The notes under the pieces: generated by a model
Database searches by the model: none
Seen by the model: the letters and a program-made list of their open reading frames with translations, nothing else
What the model was told of the DNA's origin: nothing
Made by a program: the position numbers and the translations under genes
Source of the DNA: CAWBFD01 sp963788115
Lineage (GTDB): Bacteria > Actinomycetota > Thermoleophilia > Solirubrobacterales > 70-9
DNA length: 64,000 bases
NCBI GenBank assembly: GCA_963788115.1
Contig: CAWBFD010000004.1
Span: 682,001 to 746,000, forward strand
Reading direction: 5' to 3'
Shown: positions 10,815 through 18,586 of the stretch, piece by piece
Numbering within the stretch: position 1 is the stretch's first letter
How the letters are laid out: each line of letters begins with the position of its first letter

Positions 10815-11015
10815 GTGACCGAGACCCCTCCGCGCGGGAGGGCCGATGCCGCCATGGCGGGGGGCATGATGATCGGAGCGATCGTCGCCTTCGCGGCGGC
10901 GGGATACGGTCTCGGCGCGCTTGTGGGAGTTGCGGTCCCGCTCGGTCTGGTGGGTTTGTTCGTGGGGCTCGGCGCGGGGTTTGCCCTTGTCTACTCTCGC
11001 TATAGAAGGGTCTAG
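10815..11015 (+). CDS. AtpZ/AtpI-type small ATP synthase accessory protein
   Basis: Small membrane protein of about 66 residues with two hydrophobic helices (GAIVAFAAAGYGLGALVG and GLVGLFVGLGAGFALVYS) and a short basic C-terminus (RYRRV). The pattern of a Gly-rich first helix, short loop, Gly-rich second helix and Tyr/Arg end matches the AtpZ ('F0F1 ATPase subunit'/AtpQ-like) family that precedes atpB. GTG 10815 is chosen; GTG 10809 and a frame open upstream are alternatives. Related proteins are linked to Mg2+/Ca2+ transport or rotor-ring assembly; neither role can be shown here. Confidence 0.65.
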   Translation: MTETPPRGRADAAMAGGMMIGAIVAFAAAGYGLGALVGVAVPLGLVGLFVGLGAGFALVYSRYRRV

Positions 11016-11409
11016 CTCGGTCGCCGACGGAGGCGGGCGCCTCGAAGCTGCTGCGCGCTACGCGGATCTCGCGTTGCTGGCGCTTGCCCTGCCGGTGTTC
11101 CTGGTCTTCGACCTGCCCATGCTGGGCTACGTCGTGACCGCCGCGGCCTGGCTCGCCCAGCGCGGGCTCGAGCTCGCCGCCAACCGCCGCGCCGCGACCG
11201 CCCTGGCGGCCGGCGAGCGTCGCACGGCGCTGGGCACGGTCGCTGCGACCACCCTGGCGCGGGTCTGGTTGGTGGCGCTGGCGGTCCTGCTCGTGGGAGG
11301 TCTCGCCGATCGCGAGGACGGCCTCGCGGCCGCCGTCCTCTGCGTGCCGCTGATCACGGTCTCGCTCGCGGGCCGTGCGCTCGCTCGATTGCTCGAGGGA
11401 AGTCCATGA
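10987..11409 (+). CDS. ATP synthase subunit I-like membrane protein
   Basis: About 140 residues with four hydrophobic segments (residues roughly 25-40, 42-58, 82-100 and 110-128) in the place where atpI normally sits, just before atpB. Overall size and topology match AtpI, which helps assemble the c-ring, but sequence conservation is low so family membership is inferred from context. No ATG or GTG begins the frame at a sensible place. TTG 10987, inside the preceding gene, is the best start; TTG 10981 is also possible. The stop overlaps atpB as ATGA. Confidence 0.6.
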   Translation: MSTLAIEGSSSVADGGGRLEAAARYADLALLALALPVFLVFDLPMLGYVVTAAAWLAQRGLELAANRRAATALAAGERRTALGTVAATTLARVWLVALAVLLVGGLADREDGLAAAVLCVPLITVSLAGRALARLLEGSP

Positions 11410-12314
11410 GCACGAAGGCGAAGGTCCTGCTCGGGCTCGGGGTCTACTTCGCGGTGTTCATCGCGCTGTTCCTGATCTTCGGGGACCAGGGCAAGAACGA
11501 GTCCTTCCAGCCGCAGAACGAGTTCAAGCTCGAGCCGTGGATCGAGATCAAGATCGGTGGAATCGACTTCTCCATCAACAAGGCGGTGCTCTACCTGGTG
11601 CTCGCGAGCGCGCTGACGGTTGGGGCCATGGTCTGGATCTCGCGACGGATGACCGAGAAGCCCAACCGGGTCCAGACCGCGGTCGAGGTGCTCTACGACC
11701 TGACCCGAAACAACATCACCGGCGGCAACCTCGATTCCAGGCACGCCACCAAATGGTTTCCGTTCCTGGCCGCGCTGTTCTTCTTCATCTGGTTCTCGAA
11801 CGTCATCGGGTACCTGCCGCTGCCCACCAACACCGAGCACACGGTCGACATCTTCGGGCTCGAGCTGCCCACCTTCTCGCTCTACGCCGCCACCGCCAAC
11901 ATCTCGATCCCGCTCGTGCTCACGCTCGTCGTCTGGTTTGCCTACCAGATCGAGGGCATCCGCGAGAAGGGCTTCTTCCGCTACTTCGCGGGTTGGCTCC
12001 CGCCCGGGCTGGAGGACATGAACCCGATCGGGAAGGCGTTCATCTTCGTGATCGAGGCGATCTCTCAATTCGCGCGTCTGATCTCGCTCTCGGTGCGGCT
12101 CTTCGCCAACATCCTCGCGGGGCACCTGCTGCTCCTCTTCATGGGGGGCGGGTTGGCCGTCCTCCTCGGCATCGCCGCCCTCGGGGCTCTGAGCTTCCCC
12201 CTCGCCTTCTTTTTCTTCGTCTTGGAGCTGGGGTTGATCGCCACGCTGCAGGCGTTCATCTTCTCGACCCTCACGGCGATCTATATCGGCGGCGCCGTCT
12301 CCGAGAGCCACTGA
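11406..12314 (+). CDS. atpB: ATP synthase Fo subunit a
   Basis: Stator membrane subunit forming the two proton half-channels against the c-ring; 302 residues. The essential arginine is in LSVRLFANILAGHLLL (about residue 231). The last helix is LELGLIATLQAFIFSTLTAIY. The N-terminal soluble part is longer than in E. coli, with FEPQ/EPW-type segments before the first helix. The protein also carries the HATKWFPFLAALFFFIWFSN helix typical of subunit a. ATG 11406 overlaps the upstream stop by four bases (ATGA), showing translational coupling. Confidence 0.97.
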   Translation: MSTKAKVLLGLGVYFAVFIALFLIFGDQGKNESFQPQNEFKLEPWIEIKIGGIDFSINKAVLYLVLASALTVGAMVWISRRMTEKPNRVQTAVEVLYDLTRNNITGGNLDSRHATKWFPFLAALFFFIWFSNVIGYLPLPTNTEHTVDIFGLELPTFSLYAATANISIPLVLTLVVWFAYQIEGIREKGFFRYFAGWLPPGLEDMNPIGKAFIFVIEAISQFARLISLSVRLFANILAGHLLLLFMGGGLAVLLGIAALGALSFPLAFFFFVLELGLIATLQAFIFSTLTAIYIGGAVSESH

Positions 12315-12384
12315 CCGCCCGGGAGATCACTAAAATACATACTGCTTGTATGTCAACTACGAATAGCAGAAAAGGAGCAACAGA
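12315..12384 (+). promoter_or_regulatory. AT-rich translation leader of atpE
   Basis: The 70 bases between atpB and atpE are far more AT-rich than their surroundings. They contain a 6-bp hairpin ACATAC-TGCTT-GTATGT (12337-12353), an unpaired A-rich stretch and a consensus AAGGAG (12372-12377) seven bases before the ATG. This resembles the translational enhancer known for atpE elsewhere, which lets subunit c be made in roughly ten-fold excess. Confidence 0.6.
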
Positions 12385-12663
12385 ATGGAAGCCCTGATTC
12401 CGATCGCGCAGGCTGCGGATGGCGTCACCGACACCGGCGTCACCGACGCGGGCAAGGCGATTGCCCTGGGCATCGGTGCCGGGCTCGGTTCGATTGGCGC
12501 CGGTATCGGCATCGGCTTCATCTTCGGCAAGGAGATCGAGTCGGTCGCCCGCCAGCCCGAGATGAAGGACGAGCTGCAGTCGATCCGCTGGCTCGGCTTC
12601 GCCCTGACCGAGGCCGTCGCCTTCTACACCTTCATCTTCGGCCTGATCGCCTTCTTCCTCTAG
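12385..12663 (+). CDS. atpE: ATP synthase Fo subunit c
   Basis: Rotor-ring proteolipid of 92 residues. Two transmembrane helices are clear: the Gly-rich first (GIGAGLGSIGAGIGIGFIFG) and the second carrying the proton-binding carboxylate, Glu76, in FALTEAVAFYTFIFGLIAFF. The polar loop has the conserved ARQPE. The N-terminus (MEALIPIAQAADGVTDTGVT) is longer than in E. coli, as often in actinobacteria, and includes a short GVTD duplication. No sodium-type ligand set is obvious, so proton coupling is the default reading. It starts after a strong leader. Confidence 0.97.
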   Translation: MEALIPIAQAADGVTDTGVTDAGKAIALGIGAGLGSIGAGIGIGFIFGKEIESVARQPEMKDELQSIRWLGFALTEAVAFYTFIFGLIAFFL

Positions 12664-12666
12664 GCC

Positions 12667-13269
12667 ATGGAGGCGTTCGGCGACATTCTCACCGGGGTCC
12701 TCCTGGTCGCCCAGGAGGGCGCCGACTCCGGCGAGGATGAGGGCGGCAGCTTCCTCGTCTCGCCCGGGCTTGGGCTGATGATCTGGACGCTGGTTCTGTT
12801 CCTGTTCACGATGTGGGTGCTGAGCAAGGTGGCGTTCCCGAGGATCCAGGAGGCGCTTGATCGGCGGGCGAACGTGATCAACGAGTCGATCGAAGCGGCG
12901 GAGCGCCAGCGCCGGGAGGCTGACGAGCTCCTCGCCGAGTACCGCCAGCGCCTGACCGAGGCCCGCGAGCAGGCCGAGGACATCGCCGCCCGCGCCCGCA
13001 AAGCAGCCGAGGCGGCGGTCGCCGAGGCGGGCGAGGAGGGCAAGGCGAAGCGCGAAGAGCTGGTCGCCGCGGCGCGCCGCGACATCGAGGCCGAGACGCG
13101 GCGCTCGCTGGAGAAGATCCGCAAGGAGGTCGCCGACCTGACCGTGCTCGCGACCGAGAAGGTCACCCGCAAGGCGCTCGATCCCGAGGACCAGAAGCGC
13201 CTGGTCGAGGAGGCGCTCGCTGAGGTCGACTTCTCGGCTCTGACCGGCAACGGTGCGGAGGAGCGGTGA
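12667..13269 (+). CDS. atpF: ATP synthase Fo subunit b
   Basis: Peripheral-stalk subunit of 200 residues. One N-terminal membrane helix (LGLMIWTLVLFLFTMWVLSK, about 36-55) is followed by a long charged coiled coil rich in Arg, Glu and Ala. AFPRIQEALDRRANVINESI is the conserved membrane-proximal segment. It starts four bases after the atpE stop. The stretch before the helix (GADSGEDEGGSF) is acidic. Only one b-type gene is seen, so a b2 homodimer is expected. Confidence 0.95.
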   Translation: MEAFGDILTGVLLVAQEGADSGEDEGGSFLVSPGLGLMIWTLVLFLFTMWVLSKVAFPRIQEALDRRANVINESIEAAERQRREADELLAEYRQRLTEAREQAEDIAARARKAAEAAVAEAGEEGKAKREELVAAARRDIEAETRRSLEKIRKEVADLTVLATEKVTRKALDPEDQKRLVEEALAEVDFSALTGNGAEER

Positions 13270-13291
13270 CCCTCATCCACGAGGATTTGTG

Positions 13292-13825
13292 ATGGATGAA
13301 ATTGCCCGCGTGTATGCGGATGCGTTGTTCGGGGTGGCAACCGACCACGACAAGCTCGACGTCATCCACGAGCAGCTCGGCCAGTTCACCGACGCGCTCG
13401 CGGAGAACCGCGACCTGCAGGTGTTCTTCTTCAGCCCTTACTTCTCCTCGCAGGAGAAGCGCGATGGGATCTCGCGGGTGGTCTCAGGTGCGGAGCCGGA
13501 GCTGGTCAACTTCCTCGAGCTCCTGGCCGAGAAGCACCGGATGCCGGTTCTGTTCCGCATCCGGCAGCGCTTCGACGAGCTCTGGGCCGAGGCGAACCGA
13601 TTGCTGGAGGTGACCCTGACGAGCGCGGTCGAGCTCGACGCGGAGGTGGTCGAGCGCATCGGGACGGAGATCGAGCGCCGGACCGACCGCTCGATCGACC
13701 TGCGCACCGAGGTCGACGACTCCGTCCTCGGCGGGATCGTGCTGCGAGTCGGCAACATGGTGCTGGACGCGAGCGTTCGCTCCAAGCTCGAGCGCCTGCG
13801 CCGTGAGGTGGCACAGGCGGCCTAG
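13292..13825 (+). CDS. atpH: ATP synthase F1 subunit delta
   Basis: Stalk subunit (OSCP) joining b to the top of F1; 177 residues. The N-terminus MDEIARVYADALFGVA and the C-terminal GGIVLRVGNMVLDASVRSKL are family signatures. ATG 13292 is chosen with GAGG ten bases upstream; the frame is open back to 13253 without conserved residues, and GTG 13289 is a near-equal alternative. The separate delta and b genes here differ from the b-delta fusion of mycobacteria. Confidence 0.95.
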   Translation: MDEIARVYADALFGVATDHDKLDVIHEQLGQFTDALAENRDLQVFFFSPYFSSQEKRDGISRVVSGAEPELVNFLELLAEKHRMPVLFRIRQRFDELWAEANRLLEVTLTSAVELDAEVVERIGTEIERRTDRSIDLRTEVDDSVLGGIVLRVGNMVLDASVRSKLERLRREVAQAA

Positions 13826-13869
13826 AGGCCTAGGCTCTGATGATCGAAACCTAAGACGAAGAGGACTAA

Positions 13870-15543
13870 ATGGAGATCAAGCCAGACGAGATCGCGAAGA
13901 TCCTTCGCGAGCGAATCGAGGGGCTGGAGGGCGAGGGCGCGGACCTCTCCGAGGTCGGGACCGTGCTCTCGATCGCCGACGGCATCGCCCGGGTCCACGG
14001 CCTCGACAACTGCATGTCGCTCGAGATGCTGGAGCTGCCGCACGACGTCACCGGGCTCGCGCTCAACCTCGAGCAGGACAACGTCGGCGTGGTCATGTTC
14101 GGCGAATGGGAGGAGGTGGTCGAGGGGGACACGGTCAAGCGCACCGGGCGCCTGCTCGAGATCCCCGTGGGCGAGGAGCTCCTCGGTCGCCTGGTGGACC
14201 CGCTCGGCCGCCCCTTGGACGACAAGGGTGAGGTCCGGACCACCGCCACCCGGCCGGCCGAGTTCAAGGCCCCGGGCGTGGTCCAGCGCCAGCCGGTGAA
14301 GGACCCGGTGCAGACCGGGATCAAGGCGATCGACGGGATGATCCCGATCGGCCGCGGCCAGCGGGAGCTGATCATCGGCGATCGCCAGACCGGCAAGACC
14401 GCGATCGCGATCGACACGATCATCAACAGCCGCGACAAGGACCTGGCGTGCATCTACGTGGCCATCGGGCAGCGGATGTCGACCGTGGTGCAGGTGATGG
14501 AGATCCTCGAGGAGAACGGCGCGATGGAGCACACGATCATCGTCGCCGCCCCCGCCGACGAGGCCGCGCCGATCAAGTACATGGCGCCGTACGCGGGCTG
14601 TGCCATGGGCGAGCACTTCCTCTACAACGGGCGCGAGGCCCTGGTCATCTATGACGACCTGACCAAGCACGCCTACGCCTACCGGCAGATGTCGCTGCTG
14701 CTGCGCCGTCCCCCCGGCCGGGAGGCCTACCCCGGCGACGTCTTCTACCTGCACTCGCGCCTCCTGGAGCGCGCGGTGAAGCTCTCGGACGAGCTCGACG
14801 GGGGCTCGCTGACCGCGCTGCCGATCATCGAGACCCAGGCGAACGACGTCTCCGCCTACATCCCGACCAACGTGATCTCGATCACCGACGGCCAGATCTT
14901 CCTCGAGTCCGACCTCTTCTACTCGGGGGTCCGGCCGGCGATCAACGTCGGGATCTCGGTCTCGCGCGTCGGTGGCGACGCCCAGACCAAGGCGATGAAG
15001 AAGGTGGCCGGGAGGCTCAAGCTCGACCTCTCCCAGTACCGGGATCTCGAGGCGTTCGCCCAGTTTGGGTCCGAGCTCGATCCGGAGACCCAACGGTCGC
15101 TGGCGCGGGGCCAGCGGCTGGTCGAGATGCTGAAGCAGAAGGAGCGCGCGGCGCTCTCGGTCGCCGAGCAGGTGGCGTCGATCTACGCCGGCACCGGCGG
15201 CTACCTCGACCGGATCAAGACCGAGCGTGTGCAGCCGTTCCTCCGCAACCTGCTCGACCGCCTCAAGGCGGAGCGGTCGGAGCTGATGGGCCGCATCAAC
15301 GACGGCGAGCTCTCGGACGAGGACGAGTCCGAGCTGGGCGATGCGATCGCGGAGATGATCGACGACTTCGGCCCGGACTTCGACGAGGAGGGTCAGCCGC
15401 TCGAGGAGGGCGAGTCCGACCGGATCAAGGCGGCCGAGGAGCGAGAGCAGCCCGCCCGCACCGAGGCCGAGGCCGCGGCCGAGCGCGAGGCCGCCGAGGA
15501 GGCGGAGAAGGCCGAGGAAGTCGTCGAGGAGGTCACGGCTTAG
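13870..15543 (+). CDS. atpA: ATP synthase F1 subunit alpha
   Basis: Regulatory nucleotide-binding subunit of F1. The P-loop GDRQTGKTA is at about residue 170, with IGQRMSTVVQVMEIL, ALVIYDDLTKHAYAYRQMSL and the arginine-finger region SVSRVGGDAQTKAMKKVAG. At 557 residues it is about 50 longer than typical. The excess is a C-terminal tail of alternating Glu/Ala with Lys/Arg (for example AEAAAEREAAEEAEKAEEVV) beyond the conserved helical domain. The beta subunit carries a similar tail. Confidence 0.97.
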   Translation: MEIKPDEIAKILRERIEGLEGEGADLSEVGTVLSIADGIARVHGLDNCMSLEMLELPHDVTGLALNLEQDNVGVVMFGEWEEVVEGDTVKRTGRLLEIPVGEELLGRLVDPLGRPLDDKGEVRTTATRPAEFKAPGVVQRQPVKDPVQTGIKAIDGMIPIGRGQRELIIGDRQTGKTAIAIDTIINSRDKDLACIYVAIGQRMSTVVQVMEILEENGAMEHTIIVAAPADEAAPIKYMAPYAGCAMGEHFLYNGREALVIYDDLTKHAYAYRQMSLLLRRPPGREAYPGDVFYLHSRLLERAVKLSDELDGGSLTALPIIETQANDVSAYIPTNVISITDGQIFLESDLFYSGVRPAINVGISVSRVGGDAQTKAMKKVAGRLKLDLSQYRDLEAFAQFGSELDPETQRSLARGQRLVEMLKQKERAALSVAEQVASIYAGTGGYLDRIKTERVQPFLRNLLDRLKAERSELMGRINDGELSDEDESELGDAIAEMIDDFGPDFDEEGQPLEEGESDRIKAAEEREQPARTEAEAAAEREAAEEAEKAEEVVEEVTA

Positions 15544-15546
15544 CCG

Positions 15547-16464
15547 ATGGCGACGCAGAAGGAAGTCAAGAACCGGATCACCTCGGTCAAGAACATCCGC
15601 AAGATCACGCGGGCGATGGAGATGGTCGCGGCCGCCCGTCTGCGGCGTGCCGAGCAGAGGATCGAGAACATGCGCCCGTACGCGCAGGCGATCCGCAAGA
15701 TGACCAGGCAGGTCGCGGATGCCGCCGGGGCGCTGCCGCGGATCGATCTGCTCGAGGAGCGCGAGGAGGTCAGCAAGGTCGGCGTGGTGCTGGTCACCGG
15801 CGACCGTGGGCTCGCCGGCTCGTTCAACACCCAGATCATCCGCGAGGGGCTGCGGCTGCGGCGTGAGTACGAGTCGGAGGGGGCGACCGTGGCGTACTCG
15901 GTGATCGGCAGGCGGGGCAACTCCACGCTCAGCTTTCGTGGCGAGAACGTCGAGCACGCCTACGTCGGATTCACCGACAGGCCGGCGTTCACGAACGCCC
16001 GCGAGATCTCGCGCGACCTCACCTCCGCCTACGCCGACGGCGAGCTCGACCGGGTCGACCTCGTCTACAACCGCTACGTCTCTCCCCTGACCCAGTACGT
16101 GCGCCGCCACGCGCTGCTTCCGCTGCAGCACGCCGAGGTCTTCGGCGAGGGCGTGCCAGAGCCCGAACAGCCGGCGGATCCGGAGCTCGCGGAGGCGCAC
16201 GAGCAGGCGCTGTGGATCTACGAGCCGGACGCAGAGCTGCTCCTGCCGAAGCTGTTCGAGGAGTACGTCGACCTCTCGGTGTACCGGGCGCTCCTGGAGT
16301 CGGCGGCGTCCGAGCACGGTGCGCGGATGACGGCGATGCGCACCGCGGCCGAGAACGCGGGCGAGATGATCGACGACCTGACCCTGGAGATGAACCGGGC
16401 CCGCCAGGCGGAGATCACGCAGGAGATCCTTGAAGTGGTGGCCGGTGCCGAGGCGCTCGGCTGA
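15547..16464 (+). CDS. atpG: ATP synthase F1 subunit gamma
   Basis: Central-shaft subunit of 305 residues. The N-terminal helix (VKNRITSVKNIRKITRAMEM) and C-terminal helix (MRTAAENAGEMIDDLTLEMN, ending RQAEITQEILEVVAGAEAL) form the coiled coil that rotates in the alpha3beta3 ring. The Rossmann-like middle contains VLVTGDRGLAGSFN. An insertion-like acidic stretch (EGVPEPEQPADPELAEAHEQ, about residues 200-219) lies before LLPKLFEEYVDLSVYRAL. It starts three bases after atpA. Confidence 0.96.
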   Translation: MATQKEVKNRITSVKNIRKITRAMEMVAAARLRRAEQRIENMRPYAQAIRKMTRQVADAAGALPRIDLLEEREEVSKVGVVLVTGDRGLAGSFNTQIIREGLRLRREYESEGATVAYSVIGRRGNSTLSFRGENVEHAYVGFTDRPAFTNAREISRDLTSAYADGELDRVDLVYNRYVSPLTQYVRRHALLPLQHAEVFGEGVPEPEQPADPELAEAHEQALWIYEPDAELLLPKLFEEYVDLSVYRALLESAASEHGARMTAMRTAAENAGEMIDDLTLEMNRARQAEITQEILEVVAGAEALG

Positions 16465-16474
16465 AAGGAGAAGA

Positions 16475-17977
16475 ATGGCTGAGGAGAACGGAAACGTCGG
16501 GACGGTCGAGCAGGTGACCGGCGTCGTGGTCGACGCGCTCTTCACGGATCAGCTGCCCGAGATCTACACCGCGCTTCGTGTTGAGTTGCCCGACGCCGAG
16601 GGACGCACGGGCGGCACCCTGGTCTGCGAGGTGCAGCAACACCTCGGCGACGACCGTGTTCGCGCGGTCGCGATGGACTCCACCGACGGGCTGCAGCGGG
16701 GCACCCGGATCGTCGACACGGGCGGCCCGATCACGGTCCCGGTCGGTAAGGACACGCTCGGCCGCATCTTCAACCTGCTGGGGGAGCCGATCGACGGGGG
16801 CCCCCCGGTGGAGGGGGAGGCGCGCTGGCCGATCCACCGCCCGGCGCCGGAGGCGGAGGACCTGATCCCGACGCAGGAGATCCTCGAGACCGGGATCAAG
16901 GTGGTCGACCTGCTGGCGCCCTACGCGAAGGGCGGCAAGGTGGGGCTGTTCGGCGGAGCGGGGGTCGGCAAGACCGTGATCATCATGGAGCTGATCAACA
17001 ACATCGCCCAGCAGCACGGCGGGCTCTCGGCCTTCTGCGGGGTCGGGGAGCGGACGCGTGAGGGCAATCAGCTCTACCTGGAGATGCAGGAGTCGGGCGT
17101 CATCGACAAGACGATGATGGTCTTCGGGCAGATGAACGAGCCGCCGGGGGCGCGCCTGCGGGTCGGGCTCTCCGGGCTGACCATGGCCGAGTACTTCCGG
17201 GACTCGGGTGGCCAGGACGTGCTCCTGTTCATCGACAACATCTTCCGCTTCGTCCAGGCGGGCTCCGAGGTGTCGGCGCTGCTGGGCCGGATGCCCTCCG
17301 CGGTCGGCTACCAACCGACGCTCGAGACCGAGATGGGTGAGCTGCAGGAGCGGATCACGTCGACCAAGGAGGGCTCGGTGACCTCGATTCAGGCGGTGTA
17401 TGTGCCGGCCGACGACCTCACCGACCCGGCGCCGGCGTCGGTGTTCGCGCACCTGAACGCGACCACGACCCTCTCGCGCGCGATCTCGGAGAAGGGGATC
17501 TATCCGGCGGTCGACCCCCTCGACTCGACCTCGACCATCCTCAAGCCCGACATCCTCGGCGAGGACCACTACAACACCGCGACCCAGGTCCAGGAGGTGC
17601 TTCAGCGCTACAAGGAGCTTCAGGACATCATCGCGATCCTCGGGATCGACGAGCTCTCCGACGAGGACAAGCAGACGGTCTCTCGCGCCCGCAAGATCGA
17701 GCGCTTCCTCTCGCAGCCGTTCTTCGTGGCCGAGCAGTTCACCGGCCGGAGCGGCGAGTACGTGTCGGTCGCCGAAACGGTCCGCGGCTTCCGCGAGATC
17801 CTCGACGGCAAGCACGACGAGCGCCCCGAGGGCGCCTTCTACATGATGGGCTCGATCGACCAGGTGGCCGGCACCGAGGAGAAGGCGGAGGGGGACGAGG
17901 GGGTCGAGCGTGAGCAGGCCGAGACCGAGGAGCGGGCTGAGGCCGAGGTGCGCGAGAAGGAGGAGGCGCCGGCGTAG
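16475..17977 (+). CDS. atpD: ATP synthase F1 subunit beta
   Basis: Catalytic subunit. The P-loop FGGAGVGKTVII is at about residue 160, the catalytic Glu is in GVGERTREGNQLYLEM, then LLFIDNIFRFVQAGSEVSAL and the DELSEED-type loop as IDELSDEDKQTVSRARKI. ATG 16475 follows AAAGGAG and gives 500 residues. The last 35 or so residues form a Glu/Lys/Ala tail beyond the usual end, echoing the alpha tail. The stop shares its G with the atpC GTG. Confidence 0.97.
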   Translation: MAEENGNVGTVEQVTGVVVDALFTDQLPEIYTALRVELPDAEGRTGGTLVCEVQQHLGDDRVRAVAMDSTDGLQRGTRIVDTGGPITVPVGKDTLGRIFNLLGEPIDGGPPVEGEARWPIHRPAPEAEDLIPTQEILETGIKVVDLLAPYAKGGKVGLFGGAGVGKTVIIMELINNIAQQHGGLSAFCGVGERTREGNQLYLEMQESGVIDKTMMVFGQMNEPPGARLRVGLSGLTMAEYFRDSGGQDVLLFIDNIFRFVQAGSEVSALLGRMPSAVGYQPTLETEMGELQERITSTKEGSVTSIQAVYVPADDLTDPAPASVFAHLNATTTLSRAISEKGIYPAVDPLDSTSTILKPDILGEDHYNTATQVQEVLQRYKELQDIIAILGIDELSDEDKQTVSRARKIERFLSQPFFVAEQFTGRSGEYVSVAETVRGFREILDGKHDERPEGAFYMMGSIDQVAGTEEKAEGDEGVEREQAETEERAEAEVREKEEAPA

Positions 17978-18399
17978 TGGCCGAGGACCACGGGCTCGAG
18001 GCCGAGGTGCTGACGCCCGAGGGCCCGGTGTTCCAGGGGGAGCTGTTCCAGCTCTCGACCCGCACGGCGGTCGGCGAGGTCGGAATTCGCGCTCGCCATG
18101 CCCCGATGGTCGCGCGCCTGGTGCCGTGCGAGCTGCGCCTGCACCGCTCCGAGGGCGAGGTCGATCGCTACGCGCAGGGGGAGGGCTGGCTCGAGGTGTT
18201 CGCCAACCGGGCCCGGGTGCTGATCGCCGAGGCGATCGCGCCCGACGACCTGGACCTCTCGGACCTCCGCGAGCGCCTGAGCGACGCGGAGCAGCGGCTC
18301 GCCGATGCCGAGGAGGGCTCGGCCGCGGCCGAGACCGCCGAGCGGGACCGCGCCCGCGCCGAGGCGTTCATCGAGATCGCGGAGACCGGTAACCCCTGA
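17977..18399 (+). CDS. atpC: ATP synthase F1 subunit epsilon
   Basis: 140-residue subunit with an N-terminal beta-sandwich (LEAEVLTPEGPVFQGELFQL, then GEVGIRARHAPMVARLVPCE) and a C-terminal two-helix region (DLRERLSDAEQRLADAEEGS) able to inhibit ATP hydrolysis. GTG 17977 overlaps the atpD stop by one base. It is the last gene of the operon and is followed at once by two hairpins. Confidence 0.94.
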   Translation: MAEDHGLEAEVLTPEGPVFQGELFQLSTRTAVGEVGIRARHAPMVARLVPCELRLHRSEGEVDRYAQGEGWLEVFANRARVLIAEAIAPDDLDLSDLRERLSDAEQRLADAEEGSAAAETAERDRARAEAFIEIAETGNP

Positions 18400-18408
18400 A
18401 CGAGCTAC

Positions 18409-18440
18409 GGAGACCGCGTCCCCCCAAAGACGCGGTCTCC
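18409..18440 (+). terminator. ATP synthase operon terminator, first hairpin
   Basis: Perfect 12-bp stem GGAGACCGCGTC/GACGCGGTCTCC with an eight-base loop, ten bases after the atpC stop. It has no T-tract but is very stable. Confidence 0.8.
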
Positions 18441-18475
18441 GCCGGCGCAACACCCCCCGATGCTCAGGCGCCGGC
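18441..18475 (+). terminator. ATP synthase operon terminator, second hairpin
   Basis: Abuts the first hairpin directly: 8-bp stem GCCGGCGC/GCGCCGGC with a 19-base loop, followed by CCCCTTTA. Two back-to-back hairpins would insulate the atp operon from the next genes. Confidence 0.6.
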
Positions 18476-18586
18476 TGACCCCTTTATCGGCAGTTGGGGC
18501 CCGAACCTTGACCCCTGTGGGGGGGCGAGCGGCAGATGACGCCTGACCGCGGCTGATCGGGCCGTCGGCACTAGGCTGAAGGGCCG

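Noticed and set aside
13822..16545. Very long antisense open frame (907 codons) across atpA and atpG
   Set aside because: It mirrors strongly conserved genes on the other strand. Long antisense frames are expected at this GC content, and the translation is Arg/Leu/Asp-rich with no domain.
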